In this document: positions 34,701-44,262 of the stretch, one piece after another
Layout of the letters: every line of letters begins with the position of its first letter
Position numbering within the stretch: the first letter of the stretch is position 1
DNA from: CAVRQM01 sp965246915
GTDB lineage: Bacteria; Pseudomonadota; Alphaproteobacteria; Acetobacterales; Acetobacteraceae
NCBI GenBank assembly: GCA_965246915.1
Contig: CBDFGB010000025.1
Span: forward strand, 62,001 to 126,000
Length of the DNA: 64,000 bases
Direction of reading: 5' to 3'
Program-made: the position numbers and the translations under genes
Notes under the pieces: generated by a model
The model's input: the letters and a program-made list of their open reading frames with translations, nothing else
What the model was told of the DNA's origin: nothing
Database searches by the model: none

Positions 34701-37235
34701 GTGACAGGGCCTGCGGCGCACGACGAAATGGTGGATGGCCGGGGCGGCGTCCGGCCGCATTGGCGCGCCATGCTGGGTACCTTCCATGGTCTGGGCGAGG
34801 GCGGTTTGCAGGATCGCGCCCGCCGCATCGACCGTGCGCTGGAAGAGGAAGGCCTCGGCGCGGTGCTTCCAGGTGCTTCGGAGAACGCCAGGCCCTGGCA
34901 ATGCGATCCAGTGCCGTTGCTGCTGCAGGCCGCCGAGTTTGCTCGGCTAGAGGCGGGGCTGGCGCAGCGAGCCCGCCTCCTATCGGCTATTCTTGACAAT
35001 CTCTATTCGGACCAAGGCCTGCTGCGTCGCGGCGCGCTCCCGAGTGTGGTGACCTACGCGAGCCCTGGGTTTCTGCGCTCATGCCGTGAGACCGCCAACG
35101 ATGCCGGGCGCGGTCGCCACATGCAGGTCTACGCCGCCGACCTTATTCGTGACTGCGACGGCGACTGGCGCGTGTTGGCCGATCGCACGTCTGTCGTGGA
35201 CGGGCTCGGTATGGCGCGCGAAAATCGCCGCGTGCTGGGCCGGGTCTTTCCCGAGGCGTTCCGGACACAACAGGTACGCCACCAGCGCGGCTTCTTCGAC
35301 ATCTGGAGCGACGCGATGGCGCGGGGCCAAGCGGGTGGATCGGCAGGTCGATCTGGGGGCAAGTCGGCCGTCAATCCCTCTGTCGCCCTGCTCACGCCGG
35401 GAATCGGCGATCCGCGATGGTTCGAGCATGTCGTGCTGTCGCGCGAATTGTCCTGCACGCTGGTGGAGGGCGGGGATCTCTCGGTTCGGGGCGGGCAGCT
35501 CTTCCTCAAGACGCTACAGGGGTTGCAGCCGGTGGATGTGCTCTTGCGCCAGGTCGAGGGGCGGCTGCTCGACCCTCTGGAGCTCGACGTCTCCGCCGCC
35601 AGCGGCATGCCGGGTTTGCTGGACGCTGCCCGTACTGGTGGCGTATCGATCGTCAATGGGCCGGGCAGCGCGCTGGCTGCGATGCCCTTGCTGTCCGCCT
35701 TCTGCCCGACGCTTGCGCCGATACTGCTGGACGAAGACCTTACGCTGCCAAGCGTCGCGTCCCTATGGTTGGGGGACCCCGAGGCATTGCGTCGTGTCGA
35801 GGAGGATCCGGCCGCGTGGATCTTTCGCGCCGCCGCCGACGACACCGTGGCCGCAATCGCATTTGCCGGACTGGGCGAGTCCGAGCGCGAAAGCCTCCTC
35901 GACCTGTTTCGGCGGCGGCCCTGGGACTTTGTGGCGACGTCGGCTCAAGCCGTCGGCACAATTCCCTGTGTCGGGCCGGATCGGCTGGAGCCCCGGTCGT
36001 TCGTCTTACGGCTGTTCCTGGTATTCGATGGCGTGGAGTGGCGGGCGATGCGCGGCGGCCTCGCTCGGGTGTGCGACATGGAAGCGGCGCTCGCGCCGAC
36101 GCTGACGCGAGCGGGGTTGACCAAGGACGTCTGGGTGCTGGCCGAGGATCGCGGCGACGTGGTCGGATCGGGTACTTTCGCGGCGGCCCCACTGGCGCTC
36201 CGCCGCGCGACCGGCGATCTGCCGAGCCGGGTCGCCGACAACCTGTTTTGGCTAGGCCGATATGTCGAGCGGCTGGAGCGGGCCGCGCGGCTGCTGCGCG
36301 CCGCCGGCGGGCGGGTCCTGCACGGCGGCGGGCTGTCGCCCCGCCAACTCGCGGGCATGCGGGTGCTGACGGTCTGCCTCACGGAGTCCCGGCTGATCCC
36401 GAAAGAGGCGGCGAGCCCGGCGACGCTTGGTGACGCGCTTCTCGCGACGACACGGCCGAGGGTGCCTGGCGGTCAGGGCGGTGGACTGCCGCGGATGTTC
36501 GGCGAGATCGCCCGGTTGACGGAGAGCGTCCGCGATCGGCTGACCGACGACATGTATGCGACGTTCGTACAGTCTCTTGCGCTCGCCCGCAGCGAGACCG
36601 AGGCCGTGGGCCGTCATCTCGACCGACTCGGCGGCGCGATGATCGGCATTCAGCGATTCTGCACCGCGGTCTCCGGCGTGGCCGCGGAGAACATGGTGCG
36701 TGGCGGCGGGTTTCTCTTTCTCGATCTCGGCCGCCGTCTGGAGCGGGCGCACGCGGTGCTCAGCGAAGTGGCAGCAGGGCTTGATCAGACGCCGGCGCAA
36801 ATCGAGGGCGGCCTGTCGCTCATACTCGAACTCTGCGACAGCGCGATCACCTATCGCAGCCGCTATCTGAACGTCGTCCAGGCCGCCCCGGTGCTCGACC
36901 TCGTGCTCGTGGATCAGGGCAATCCGCGCGGGCTTGCCTTTCAATTGGTCGCCATGCACGACCATCTGGATGAGCTGAACCCGTCCGGCTTCGGGCGGGA
37001 GGCGCTGGCCGGAGCGGCGGCCGGCATGCTGGCGCGGACCGAGGCGATGGTGACCACGGTGCTGGAGGCCGACGACCAGGCGACTGCCGCGTCGCGGCTG
37101 CCGGATGCTCTACGCGGACTCGCGGGTGAGATCGCCAGCGTATCGGACGGCATCGTGCGGCGGTATTTTGCACTGCTGCCGCCTGTCCAGACGGTAGGGT
37201 GGGGCGGGGACGTCGCCCTGCAGGGGGCGGCGTGA
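34701..37235 (+). CDS. Circularly permuted ATP-grasp type 2 / alpha-E fusion protein
   Basis: This encodes 844 aa. Residues 1-470 form the circularly permuted ATP-grasp domain (DUF404/DUF407), with CDGDWRVLADRTSV, HVVLSRELSC and FVATSAQAVG. From about 515 to the end is the alpha-E helical domain (DUF403), beginning ADNLFWLGRYVERLERAAR. The family often has these as separate genes; here they are fused. The ATP-grasp part is predicted to form amide bonds. The start is GTG 34701, and the end overlaps the next gene by GTGA. Confidence 0.93.
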   Translation: MTGPAAHDEMVDGRGGVRPHWRAMLGTFHGLGEGGLQDRARRIDRALEEEGLGAVLPGASENARPWQCDPVPLLLQAAEFARLEAGLAQRARLLSAILDNLYSDQGLLRRGALPSVVTYASPGFLRSCRETANDAGRGRHMQVYAADLIRDCDGDWRVLADRTSVVDGLGMARENRRVLGRVFPEAFRTQQVRHQRGFFDIWSDAMARGQAGGSAGRSGGKSAVNPSVALLTPGIGDPRWFEHVVLSRELSCTLVEGGDLSVRGGQLFLKTLQGLQPVDVLLRQVEGRLLDPLELDVSAASGMPGLLDAARTGGVSIVNGPGSALAAMPLLSAFCPTLAPILLDEDLTLPSVASLWLGDPEALRRVEEDPAAWIFRAAADDTVAAIAFAGLGESERESLLDLFRRRPWDFVATSAQAVGTIPCVGPDRLEPRSFVLRLFLVFDGVEWRAMRGGLARVCDMEAALAPTLTRAGLTKDVWVLAEDRGDVVGSGTFAAAPLALRRATGDLPSRVADNLFWLGRYVERLERAARLLRAAGGRVLHGGGLSPRQLAGMRVLTVCLTESRLIPKEAASPATLGDALLATTRPRVPGGQGGGLPRMFGEIARLTESVRDRLTDDMYATFVQSLALARSETEAVGRHLDRLGGAMIGIQRFCTAVSGVAAENMVRGGGFLFLDLGRRLERAHAVLSEVAAGLDQTPAQIEGGLSLILELCDSAITYRSRYLNVVQAAPVLDLVLVDQGNPRGLAFQLVAMHDHLDELNPSGFGREALAGAAAGMLARTEAMVTTVLEADDQATAASRLPDALRGLAGEIASVSDGIVRRYFALLPPVQTVGWGGDVALQGAA

Positions 37236-38104
37236 AGTATCGGGTCCGTCACGTCACGCGCTACGACTATGCCGATCCCGTCAGTCTGGCGAGCCACGTG
37301 CTGCATATGGAGCCACGGGCACTGCCGCATCAGACGGTGATGTCTAGCCGGCTGACTGCCCACCCGAAGCCGGCGCGGTCCTCGGCGCGGTCCGACCATT
37401 TCGGAAATTGCGCCGCCTGGATGTTTCTCGACCTGCCGCACAAGCGCTTCGAGGTGACGCTGGATGCCGTGGTCGACGTCTCATTCCCTCTACCTCCGGT
37501 AGAGTCCGAGACACCCGCGTGGGAAAATGTCGCCTCCCAGGCCCTGCGGGGCGGCGACGGGGCATGGCGGGCGAGCGAGTTCACGTTGCCCAGCCCGCTG
37601 GTCCCGCTCGAACCTCGCGCGCGGGCCTATGCGCTTGCCAGCTTCCCCGAAGGACGGCCGATTCTCGAAGGGCTCGTCGAGCTTAACGGTCGCATCCGCC
37701 GAGATTTCGCGTTTCGGCCGGGCGCTACGACCGTCTCGACGCCGATCGCCAAGGTGATGACCCAGCGCGCGGGCGTCTGCCAGGACTTTTCCCACCTGAT
37801 GATCAGCGGCCTGCGCGGGCTTGGGTTACCCGCACGTTACGTCTCCGGCTATTTGCGCACCCGACCGCCACCGGGCGGAGTGAAGCGGCGTGGCGCGGAT
37901 GCTTCGCACGCCTGGGTCGGCGCGTGGCTCGGAGTGGCTCATGGGTGGGTCGATCTGGACCCAACCAACGATCTGATCGTGCAGACCGAGCATGTCGTAC
38001 TGGGTTACGGGCGGGACTACGCCGATGTCAGCCCGGTGCGGGGTGTGATCCTTGGCGGCGGCGAGCACGAGGTGTCGGTCGCGGTCGACCTGGACGTGGA
38101 GTAG
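37232..38104 (+). CDS. Transglutaminase family protein (short form)
   Basis: This 290-aa protein opens with the beta-barrel VRHVTRYDYADPVSLASH, followed by the papain-like catalytic core: Cys in AGVCQDFSHLM, His in ASHAWVGAW and Asp in WVDLDPTND. It is the third gene of the operon and overlaps the ATP-grasp gene. It is predicted to hydrolyse or transfer an amide bond in the same pathway. Confidence 0.93.
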   Translation: MKYRVRHVTRYDYADPVSLASHVLHMEPRALPHQTVMSSRLTAHPKPARSSARSDHFGNCAAWMFLDLPHKRFEVTLDAVVDVSFPLPPVESETPAWENVASQALRGGDGAWRASEFTLPSPLVPLEPRARAYALASFPEGRPILEGLVELNGRIRRDFAFRPGATTVSTPIAKVMTQRAGVCQDFSHLMISGLRGLGLPARYVSGYLRTRPPPGGVKRRGADASHAWVGAWLGVAHGWVDLDPTNDLIVQTEHVVLGYGRDYADVSPVRGVILGGGEHEVSVAVDLDVE

Positions 38105-38118
38105 GGCGGGGCTGAGGC

Positions 38119-38520
38119 CTACGCGGCGGGCGTCACATGTCCGTCGTATTGCGGCAGGTCATCGGTGATCGAGAACCATGGCGCCTTCGAGCCGACGAAA
38201 ATATGTGCGCTCGGGCGGATCGTCGGATCGCCGATAAGCGTGCCCATTGCGACGTGGACGACCGCGCCGTCGCGGACGACTGAATAAAGTAGCGCGCCGC
38301 ACGACCCGCAAAATGCGTCATGGCCTGCCGGCTCGCCCCGCAGTGTGAGGTGGCTCTGTCCCTCGATCACATGCAGTCTTTGGCGCTCGATGCCGGCGAA
38401 CGGCTTGAAGGCGGAGCCGGTCGTGCGACGGCAAGCCGAGCAATGGCAATTCGCCGCGTAGAGGAAAGCGTCTTCCACCTCATAGCGGACGATCCCGCAC
38501 CCGCAGCTTCCAACGAGCAT
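38119..38520 (-). CDS. GFA/CENP-V zinc-binding family protein
   Basis: This 133-aa protein has the Cys motifs of the GFA family: GSCGCGIVRYEV, CHCSACRR and FCGSCGALL. They bind two zinc ions. The family is named after a glutathione-formaldehyde enzyme, but most members have no known substrate. AGGAG precedes the ATG at 38520. It is convergent with the transglutaminase operon. Confidence 0.9.
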   Translation of the reverse strand: MLVGSCGCGIVRYEVEDAFLYAANCHCSACRRTTGSAFKPFAGIERQRLHVIEGQSHLTLRGEPAGHDAFCGSCGALLYSVVRDGAVVHVAMGTLIGDPTIRPSAHIFVGSKAPWFSITDDLPQYDGHVTPAA

Positions 38521-38631
38521 ACCTTGATCTCCTGCTCTCCGGCGCAATCTCGCTGGCGCGGTTGACGAACTGCCATGGCGGGTTGGCCAGGATGCAGGCG
38601 AATGGCCCGGCGGGCAGCGGCGCGAGGCCGC

Positions 38632-39612
38632 TCATCGCGAACCGAGCATGGCTGCGGCAAGCGCCTGCCCGCTCTCCCAGGCTGCCTCGACACGCCCGCC
38701 GACACACCAGTCGCCGCCCGCACCAAGGCCAGTGGCCCTGTCCCATAGGCACGGCGCTCCCAGCGCCCGAGTCACCCGCGAGAATCGCCAGCGATGGGCC
38801 ACGGCGGCCACCGGCTCCTCGTCGAGCCCAACGGCCTTGAGCAGGGTGGCGCGGACGGCCGGTTCGGGCGCTTCCAACATCTCGCGGCTCCATTCCGCCG
38901 AAGCGTGGATCACGAAACGCTCACCCGGCGCCCGCCCGGGTCGCGAGGTCTGCCGTGCCAACCAGCCGATCGCACCGGACTCCGCGCTTCGCACATCGGG
39001 CAGGCCGGTCGGCGTTGCGAACAGCGCCATCACGGCCCAGCACGGTTCATAGCGCGCCTCTCGAACGCGGTCGGCGAAGTGGTGGCCGGTCGTCGCGAGC
39101 AGGGACGCGGCATTGGGGGACGGCAGACATACGGCGACAGCGTCGAACGGTCCGGAGAGTTCACCGCCGACCAACGACACGCCCCCCGGCGGCATAGCGG
39201 CGGCCGCGAAGTGCCGGACCAGCCATCCCTCGGGCGACTGATGCAACGCTCCGACATGGCGTGACTGGTCGGGTGGTCGGGAAAGCCGCGATGCGAGATG
39301 GTCGGGGATGCTCGTCATGCCGGGGACGCCGACCCAACGCTCCGCCGACGCCGTTCTGGCCGCCGGCCATGGCGAGGCGACGCCTGCGACGCGCCAGGCT
39401 TCAAGGGCGGATCGTAGCTCATGGCCATGGGCAGTCACGAACTGCGCGCCATGGTCGAAATCCACACCCTCGAAGCGACGCGTCGCCATCCGGCCGCCGG
39501 GTACGCGCCCCTTGTCGAACGCCCGCACCGCGATGCCACCAGCCTCGAGTTGGACCGCACACGCAAGGCCGGCGATGCCGGTTCCCACAACCGCCACCCG
39601 TCGAAGCGTCAC
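38632..39612 (-). CDS. FAD-dependent oxidoreductase, renalase/amine-oxidase-like
   Basis: This 326-aa flavoprotein has a dinucleotide-binding start, VAVVGTGIAGLACAVQL, then FDKGRVPGGRMATRR and FDHGAQFVTAH, which mark the renalase-like group. The C-terminal FAD motif is GGDWCVGGRVEAAWESGQAL. It begins at a GTG whose bases overlap the end of the uracil-DNA glycosylase gene, so the two are co-transcribed. Confidence 0.88.
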   Translation of the reverse strand: MTLRRVAVVGTGIAGLACAVQLEAGGIAVRAFDKGRVPGGRMATRRFEGVDFDHGAQFVTAHGHELRSALEAWRVAGVASPWPAARTASAERWVGVPGMTSIPDHLASRLSRPPDQSRHVGALHQSPEGWLVRHFAAAAMPPGGVSLVGGELSGPFDAVAVCLPSPNAASLLATTGHHFADRVREARYEPCWAVMALFATPTGLPDVRSAESGAIGWLARQTSRPGRAPGERFVIHASAEWSREMLEAPEPAVRATLLKAVGLDEEPVAAVAHRWRFSRVTRALGAPCLWDRATGLGAGGDWCVGGRVEAAWESGQALAAAMLGSR

Positions 39613-40301
39613 GCGTCGGCGATCGCTAGTATCCGCGCCGTGATATCGGCGATCACCGCCTCGAACATCTCTGACGTCAGGCGGCCGGTCGATGTGTTGT
39701 AGCGGCTGACATGATAGCTGTTTGCCAACACCAGACCGTCGGGCAGGTCATGCAGCGCGCCGTGGCGGAACCGGATCCGGGATGCTGGGACCCCACACGC
39801 GCGCAAAACCGCCGCGTGCGCCAGCACGCCGAGCGCGAGGACGATGCGCAGTCGCGGCATGGAGCGGAGTTCACCCGCCAGGAACCCGTTGCAGGTGGTC
39901 ACCTCTCGCGGCTCGGGAAGGTTTGCCGGCGGCACGCAGCGCACCGCGTTAGCAATCCGGCACCCCGTCAGCGTCAGTCCGTCGGCGGGGTCGGCCGCAT
40001 AGGACCCTCCCGCAAGGCCCGACTTGAGCAATGTCGCATACAGAAGCATGCCGGCATGATCGCCGGTGAACGGTCGTCCGGTCCGGTTTGCCCCTTTTAC
40101 ACCCGGCGCCATCCCGACAATTAGCAGAGGGGCGGATACGGGTCCCCAACTTGGGACCGGGCCGTTGAACCAGTCCGGGTGAGTGGCCTGATTGGCGCGG
40201 CGATAGGCGACGAGCCGCGGGCAGAGTGGGCAATCGCGGGGCGGCGACCCGGCGTGCAGCCCCTCGACGCTCGGGTCAGTGCGCGTCGGCAGGGTCGACA
40301 T
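39609..40301 (-). CDS. Uracil-DNA glycosylase, family 5 (UdgB-like)
   Basis: This 230-aa DNA-repair enzyme removes uracil or deaminated bases. Motif A is GMAPGVKGANRTGRPFTGD and motif B is NSYHVSRYNTSTGRLT. Cys residues in CPLCPRL and around CRIANAVRC form the iron-sulfur ligands. The usual Pro after His in motif B is Val here. Its start overlaps the NYN gene by 26 bases. Confidence 0.88.
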   Translation of the reverse strand: MSTLPTRTDPSVEGLHAGSPPRDCPLCPRLVAYRRANQATHPDWFNGPVPSWGPVSAPLLIVGMAPGVKGANRTGRPFTGDHAGMLLYATLLKSGLAGGSYAADPADGLTLTGCRIANAVRCVPPANLPEPREVTTCNGFLAGELRSMPRLRIVLALGVLAHAAVLRACGVPASRIRFRHGALHDLPDGLVLANSYHVSRYNTSTGRLTSEMFEAVIADITARILAIADA

Positions 40302-40884
40302 AGGGATCGGCTGGGGTGGGGCGGACAACGCCGCGCGGCGGTCGGGGCTCGGTCTGTCGGCGGGTGAATTCTGCTGCGATATCCGACAGTTCCAGAAAAT
40401 TATCGGCCTGCCGCCGCAAATCGTCGGCCACCATCGCTGGGCTCGTGCGCACCGTGGAGACGACGGAGACCCGCACGCCCCGCCGCTGGACCGCTTCCAC
40501 CAAGCGGCGGAAATCGCTGTCGCCGCTAAAGAGCACCGCATGATCGATGCGATCGGCCATCTCGAGCATGTCCACGGCGAGTTCGATATCCATGTTGCCT
40601 TTCACGCGACGGCGGCCGGCAGAATCCGTGAACTCACGCGCGGCCTTGGTCACCAGGGCATAGCCGTTATAAGCTAACCAATCGGTCAAGGGCTTCAGCG
40701 GTGAATACTCCTCAGTCTCCAGCACGGCCGCGTAGTAATACGCCCGTATGACTCGCGTCTGCTTACGAAAATATTCGAGCAGGTTGCGGTAATCGACATC
40801 GAAACCGAGATTGCGCGAGGCGGAGTAGAGGTTGGCGCCGTCGATAAACAGCGCCGTACGTTCATCAGGCATAAAATGAGCCAT
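40276..40884 (-). CDS. NYN-domain protein (LabA/DUF88 family)
   Basis: This 202-aa protein has a PIN-like nuclease fold with conserved acidic residues: ALFIDGANLYSA, KGNMDIELAVDMLEMAD and VLFSGDSDFRRLVEA. NYN proteins are predicted RNases. Starts at 40884 or 40872 are both possible. It is divergent from folK and overlaps udgB. Confidence 0.9.
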   Translation of the reverse strand: MAHFMPDERTALFIDGANLYSASRNLGFDVDYRNLLEYFRKQTRVIRAYYYAAVLETEEYSPLKPLTDWLAYNGYALVTKAAREFTDSAGRRRVKGNMDIELAVDMLEMADRIDHAVLFSGDSDFRRLVEAVQRRGVRVSVVSTVRTSPAMVADDLRRQADNFLELSDIAAEFTRRQTEPRPPRGVVRPTPADPYVDPADAH

Positions 40885-41009
40885 CCACGAGGACTTTCCA
40901 TGTTGGCAGGCCGGGCTGATTCGGACAACGGACGCAGGGCCGGTGCAAAAGCGGCTCCACCGGTGCGAACCCGCTATAGTGGTGAATACGCGCTACCGAA
41001 AGATGGAGG

Positions 41010-41498
41010 GTGATTCTCGTCGGCATCGGCGCAAACCTGCCGGGATTGCGCGGAGAACACCCGATCGTGACGTGCCGCGCTGCCGTCGAAGCGTTGCGCG
41101 ATCTTCCTGGCCTGTCCGTCGTGGCGGTCTCGCCATGGTATCTAACCGACCCGGTCCCGCCATCGGGCCAGCCCCCGTATGTCAATGGGGTGGCGCGCCT
41201 GGCCGGCGCCGCCGACCCTGCGTGGCTTATGACGCGTCTGCTCGCGATCGAGGCACAGGCCGGGCGGCGGCGAAGCGAGCGCGACGCCGCGCGTATTCTT
41301 GACCTCGACCTGATCGCCATGAACGGTCTGATACGTTCCGGGCCTGACCCGGTCTTGCCGCATCCGCGAACGCATCAGCGGGGCTTCGTGCTCGCGCCGG
41401 TCGCCGATGTCGCGGCCGATTGGATGCATCCGCACCTTCGGCTGACCGCTGCTCAACTGCTAGCGGCATTGCCGGCACAGGGGTGGACATTGCTGTAA
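41010..41498 (+). CDS. folK: 2-amino-4-hydroxy-6-hydroxymethyldihydropteridine diphosphokinase
   Basis: This 162-aa enzyme of folate synthesis pyrophosphorylates the pterin alcohol. It opens ILVGIGANLPG, has the WYLTDPV and YVNGVARL strands, and the signature RSERDAARILDLDLIAMNG (usual RW/GPR.LDLDLL) with LPHPRTHQRGFVLAPV. The start is GTG 41010. Confidence 0.9.
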   Translation: MILVGIGANLPGLRGEHPIVTCRAAVEALRDLPGLSVVAVSPWYLTDPVPPSGQPPYVNGVARLAGAADPAWLMTRLLAIEAQAGRRRSERDAARILDLDLIAMNGLIRSGPDPVLPHPRTHQRGFVLAPVADVAADWMHPHLRLTAAQLLAALPAQGWTLL

Positions 41499-41514
41499 TG
41501 CAGCATCGCGTGCC

Positions 41515-41543
41515 TTGAAGTCCGGTTGTCGTGCCCGTAGACT
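41515..41543 (+). promoter_or_regulatory. Sigma-70-like promoter ahead of rpoZ
   Basis: TTGAAG (41515-41520) and TAGACT (41538-41543) are separated by 17 bases and lie 36 bases before the rpoZ start. The match is fair and the spacing ideal. Confidence 0.5.
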
Positions 41544-41579
41544 ATCAGGCTGTTCAGTACACGACCGGAGTGTGGCCGC

Positions 41580-41987
41580 ATGGCGCGTGTGACCGTCGAG
41601 GATTGCGTCGAGAAAATCCCGAACCGATTCGAGCTAGTGCTCCTGGCCGCGCAGCGCGCGCGCAGTCTGAGCCGCGGCGAGGAGATTACGCTCGATCGCG
41701 ACAATGACAAGAACCCCGTCGTGGCGCTTCGCGAGATCGCCGATGAGACCATCACCGTGGATCGGCTGCGCGGGGACCTCATGAAGTCGTTGTCGCGCAC
41801 GCCGGAGCCGGAGCCCGCCGACGACGAGGTTCAGGACCTCATCCCGACCGAGCAAAACATCTTCGGGCTGCAGGATATTTCCGCCGAGGAAGAGGCAGCT
41901 TCGCTCCCGGTCGAGGGCGAGGATATCTCGCCCGAAGACCTGGAGGCCGCGATCGAGGCCGAACTGGGCGGCCGTGCCCGGCGCTGA
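41580..41987 (+). CDS. rpoZ: RNA polymerase omega subunit
   Basis: This 135-aa protein has the omega core MARVTVEDCVEKIPNRFELV, followed by LAAQRARSLSRGEE and KNPVVALREIADE, and then a long acidic tail, as seen in alphaproteobacteria. It helps RNA polymerase assembly. It is followed by rsh, as in many genomes, which links it to the stringent response. Confidence 0.96.
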   Translation: MARVTVEDCVEKIPNRFELVLLAAQRARSLSRGEEITLDRDNDKNPVVALREIADETITVDRLRGDLMKSLSRTPEPEPADDEVQDLIPTEQNIFGLQDISAEEEAASLPVEGEDISPEDLEAAIEAELGGRARR

Positions 41988-42009
41988 ACCGCCGGTGGGC
42001 TGAACGGGC

Positions 42010-44262
42010 ATGACGGACGGCGCGACGGTCCGCAGGGTCGCGCCAATCCACCTGCCCGAGGGTCTGGCCACCGTCGGCACGGGTGGCCAACCCGACGACG
42101 CGATCGACGACCTGCTTGCGACGCTGCGGGCCTACGACCCGAAAGCCGATGTGTCGATCGTCCAGGGGGCGTATGACGTCGCGGCGACGGCGCATCGCGA
42201 TCAGCGCCGGGACAATGGCGATCCGTATATTACGCATCCCCTCGCCGTCGCCCGCATCCTGGCCGGCTACCGCCTCGACGTGGCGAGCCTTGCGACCGCT
42301 CTGCTGCACGACACGGTCGAGGATACCGGGCTGCGACTGCCTGAGGTCACTCGTAGGTTCGGTGCCGAGGTCGCCGGTCTGGTCGACGGGGTAACCAAGC
42401 TCACGCAACTCGAGTTGCAGTCCGACCGCACGAAGCAGGCGGAGAATTTCCGCAAGCTCGTGCTGGCGATGAGCCGCGACATCCGTGTGTTGTTGGTCAA
42501 GCTCGCCGACCGGCTGCACAACATGCGCACTCTGCATTTCGTCCCGCAGGGACCGCGCCGCGCCCGAATCGCCCGCGAGACGATGGAGATTTACGCGCCG
42601 CTCGCCGAGCGCATCGGAATGGACGCGGTCAAGACGGAGCTGCAGACCCTGTCGTTCGCGCAGCTGGAGCCGGAGGCGTTTGCCACCATCCAGGCGCGCC
42701 TGAATTTCCTCCGCGGCCAGGGCGCGGACGTCATTGAGGAGGTACGTGCCGACTTGACCCGTATCTGCCTCGAGTCGGACGTGGCGGTCCAGGAGGTCAC
42801 GGGCCGGGAAAAGTCGCCGTTCTCGATCTGGGAGAAGATGCAGCGCCGGAACATCCAGTTCGAGCAGCTGTCAGACATCATGGCGTTCCGCGTTGTCGTG
42901 CCGACGCGCGAGGCCTGTTACGCAGCCCTCGGCGCGGTCCATGCTGCGTATCCGGTGATCGCCGGACGGTTCAAGGACTATATTTCGACACCGAAATCGA
43001 ACGGCTACCAGAGCCTGCACACTGGCGTGACATTGCGGGAACCACGCAATCAGAAAATCGAGGTGCAGATCCGGACTGAGGAAATGCAGGACATCGCGGA
43101 GGCCGGGCTCGCGGCGCATTGGTCGTACAAGCAGGGCGGGCCGGCCGGCGGGCAGCGCTTCCCCTGGGTTCAGGATTTGCTGGAAATCCTGGAGAACTCC
43201 TCGCCGGACGAGTTTCTCACCAACACCAAGCTGGAGCTGTATCAGGATCAGGTCTTCTGCTTCACGCCGAAGGGCCAGTTGATTCAGTTGCCGCGCGGGG
43301 CGACGACCGTCGACTTCGCCTACGCCGTGCATAGCCAGGTCGGCGACACCTGCGTCGGCGCCAAGGTGAACGGCCGGCTCATGCCGCTTCGTACCGAGCT
43401 ACAGAACGGCGATCAGGTCGAGATCATGACCTCGCGCGGGGGCACCCCATCCCCGCAATGGGAGCGCTTCGTCGTCACGGGCAAGGCCCGCGCCCGCATT
43501 CGTCGCTTCGTGCAGCACCAGCAGCGGCAATCCAACCTCGACAACGGCCGCGCCGCACTCGCCAAGGCGTTCCGCCAGGAAGGCGTGGACGGATCCGAAA
43601 AGGTACTCGACGGCGCTCTCAAGGCGTTGAAGCAGGCGTCCGTCGACGATCTGTACGTCGCCGTCGGCAACGGCAATGTCGGCGCCAAGGATGTGGTCGC
43701 CGCCGCCTATCCAGAGCTGCGTCCCGCCTCTCGTGCGCCGCGATTGGTGCCGGCGCGGCCGCCGACCCGCCTGCCGTCGGCGGCCGGCCACGACATGCCG
43801 ATCAGCGGGTTGGTGCCCGGTATGGCCATCCACTATGCAGGCTGCTGCCACCCGCTGCCCGGCGATCGGATCGTCGGCATCGTCGCCACCGGCAAGGGAG
43901 TCACGATCCACACGCGCGAATGCCCGAACCTGGAGAGTTTCGCCGCGACGCCGGAAAAGTTTATCGACGTGGAGTGGCAGCCGGCCGCCTTCACGCGCGG
44001 CGGCAAGGGCGAGCGGGTCGAGGGCCACACCGGCCGCATCAGCCTCGTCGCCCACAACGAGCCGGGGATGTTGGCGACGATCACCAACGCGATCAGCAAG
44101 CATGACGGCGCCGTGTCGAATTTACGCACCATCAACCGCCAGCCGGATTTTTTCGAGCTGCTGGTCGATATCGAAGTGCGCGACTTGCGGCATTTGTCGA
44201 CAGTGATCGCCGGCCTGCGCGCGGCCAGCGGCATCCATCAGGTCGAGCGGGCGAAGGGATGA
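42010..44262 (+). CDS. rsh: Bifunctional (p)ppGpp synthetase/hydrolase (RSH)
   Basis: This 750-aa stringent-response enzyme has an HD hydrolase domain (HRDQRRDNGDPYITHPLAVA, LLHDTVEDTG), a synthetase domain (FKDYISTPKSNGYQSLHT), a TGS domain and a C-terminal ACT domain. The HD residues are kept, so hydrolysis is likely too. It ends by ATGA overlap with a 40-aa ORF. Confidence 0.96.
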   Translation: MTDGATVRRVAPIHLPEGLATVGTGGQPDDAIDDLLATLRAYDPKADVSIVQGAYDVAATAHRDQRRDNGDPYITHPLAVARILAGYRLDVASLATALLHDTVEDTGLRLPEVTRRFGAEVAGLVDGVTKLTQLELQSDRTKQAENFRKLVLAMSRDIRVLLVKLADRLHNMRTLHFVPQGPRRARIARETMEIYAPLAERIGMDAVKTELQTLSFAQLEPEAFATIQARLNFLRGQGADVIEEVRADLTRICLESDVAVQEVTGREKSPFSIWEKMQRRNIQFEQLSDIMAFRVVVPTREACYAALGAVHAAYPVIAGRFKDYISTPKSNGYQSLHTGVTLREPRNQKIEVQIRTEEMQDIAEAGLAAHWSYKQGGPAGGQRFPWVQDLLEILENSSPDEFLTNTKLELYQDQVFCFTPKGQLIQLPRGATTVDFAYAVHSQVGDTCVGAKVNGRLMPLRTELQNGDQVEIMTSRGGTPSPQWERFVVTGKARARIRRFVQHQQRQSNLDNGRAALAKAFRQEGVDGSEKVLDGALKALKQASVDDLYVAVGNGNVGAKDVVAAAYPELRPASRAPRLVPARPPTRLPSAAGHDMPISGLVPGMAIHYAGCCHPLPGDRIVGIVATGKGVTIHTRECPNLESFAATPEKFIDVEWQPAAFTRGGKGERVEGHTGRISLVAHNEPGMLATITNAISKHDGAVSNLRTINRQPDFFELLVDIEVRDLRHLSTVIAGLRAASGIHQVERAKG

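Noticed and set aside
35417..36433. Arg/Gly-rich plus-strand frame inside the ATP-grasp gene
   Set aside because: It is an out-of-frame shadow typical of GC-rich DNA; the ATP-grasp/alpha-E frame has all family motifs.
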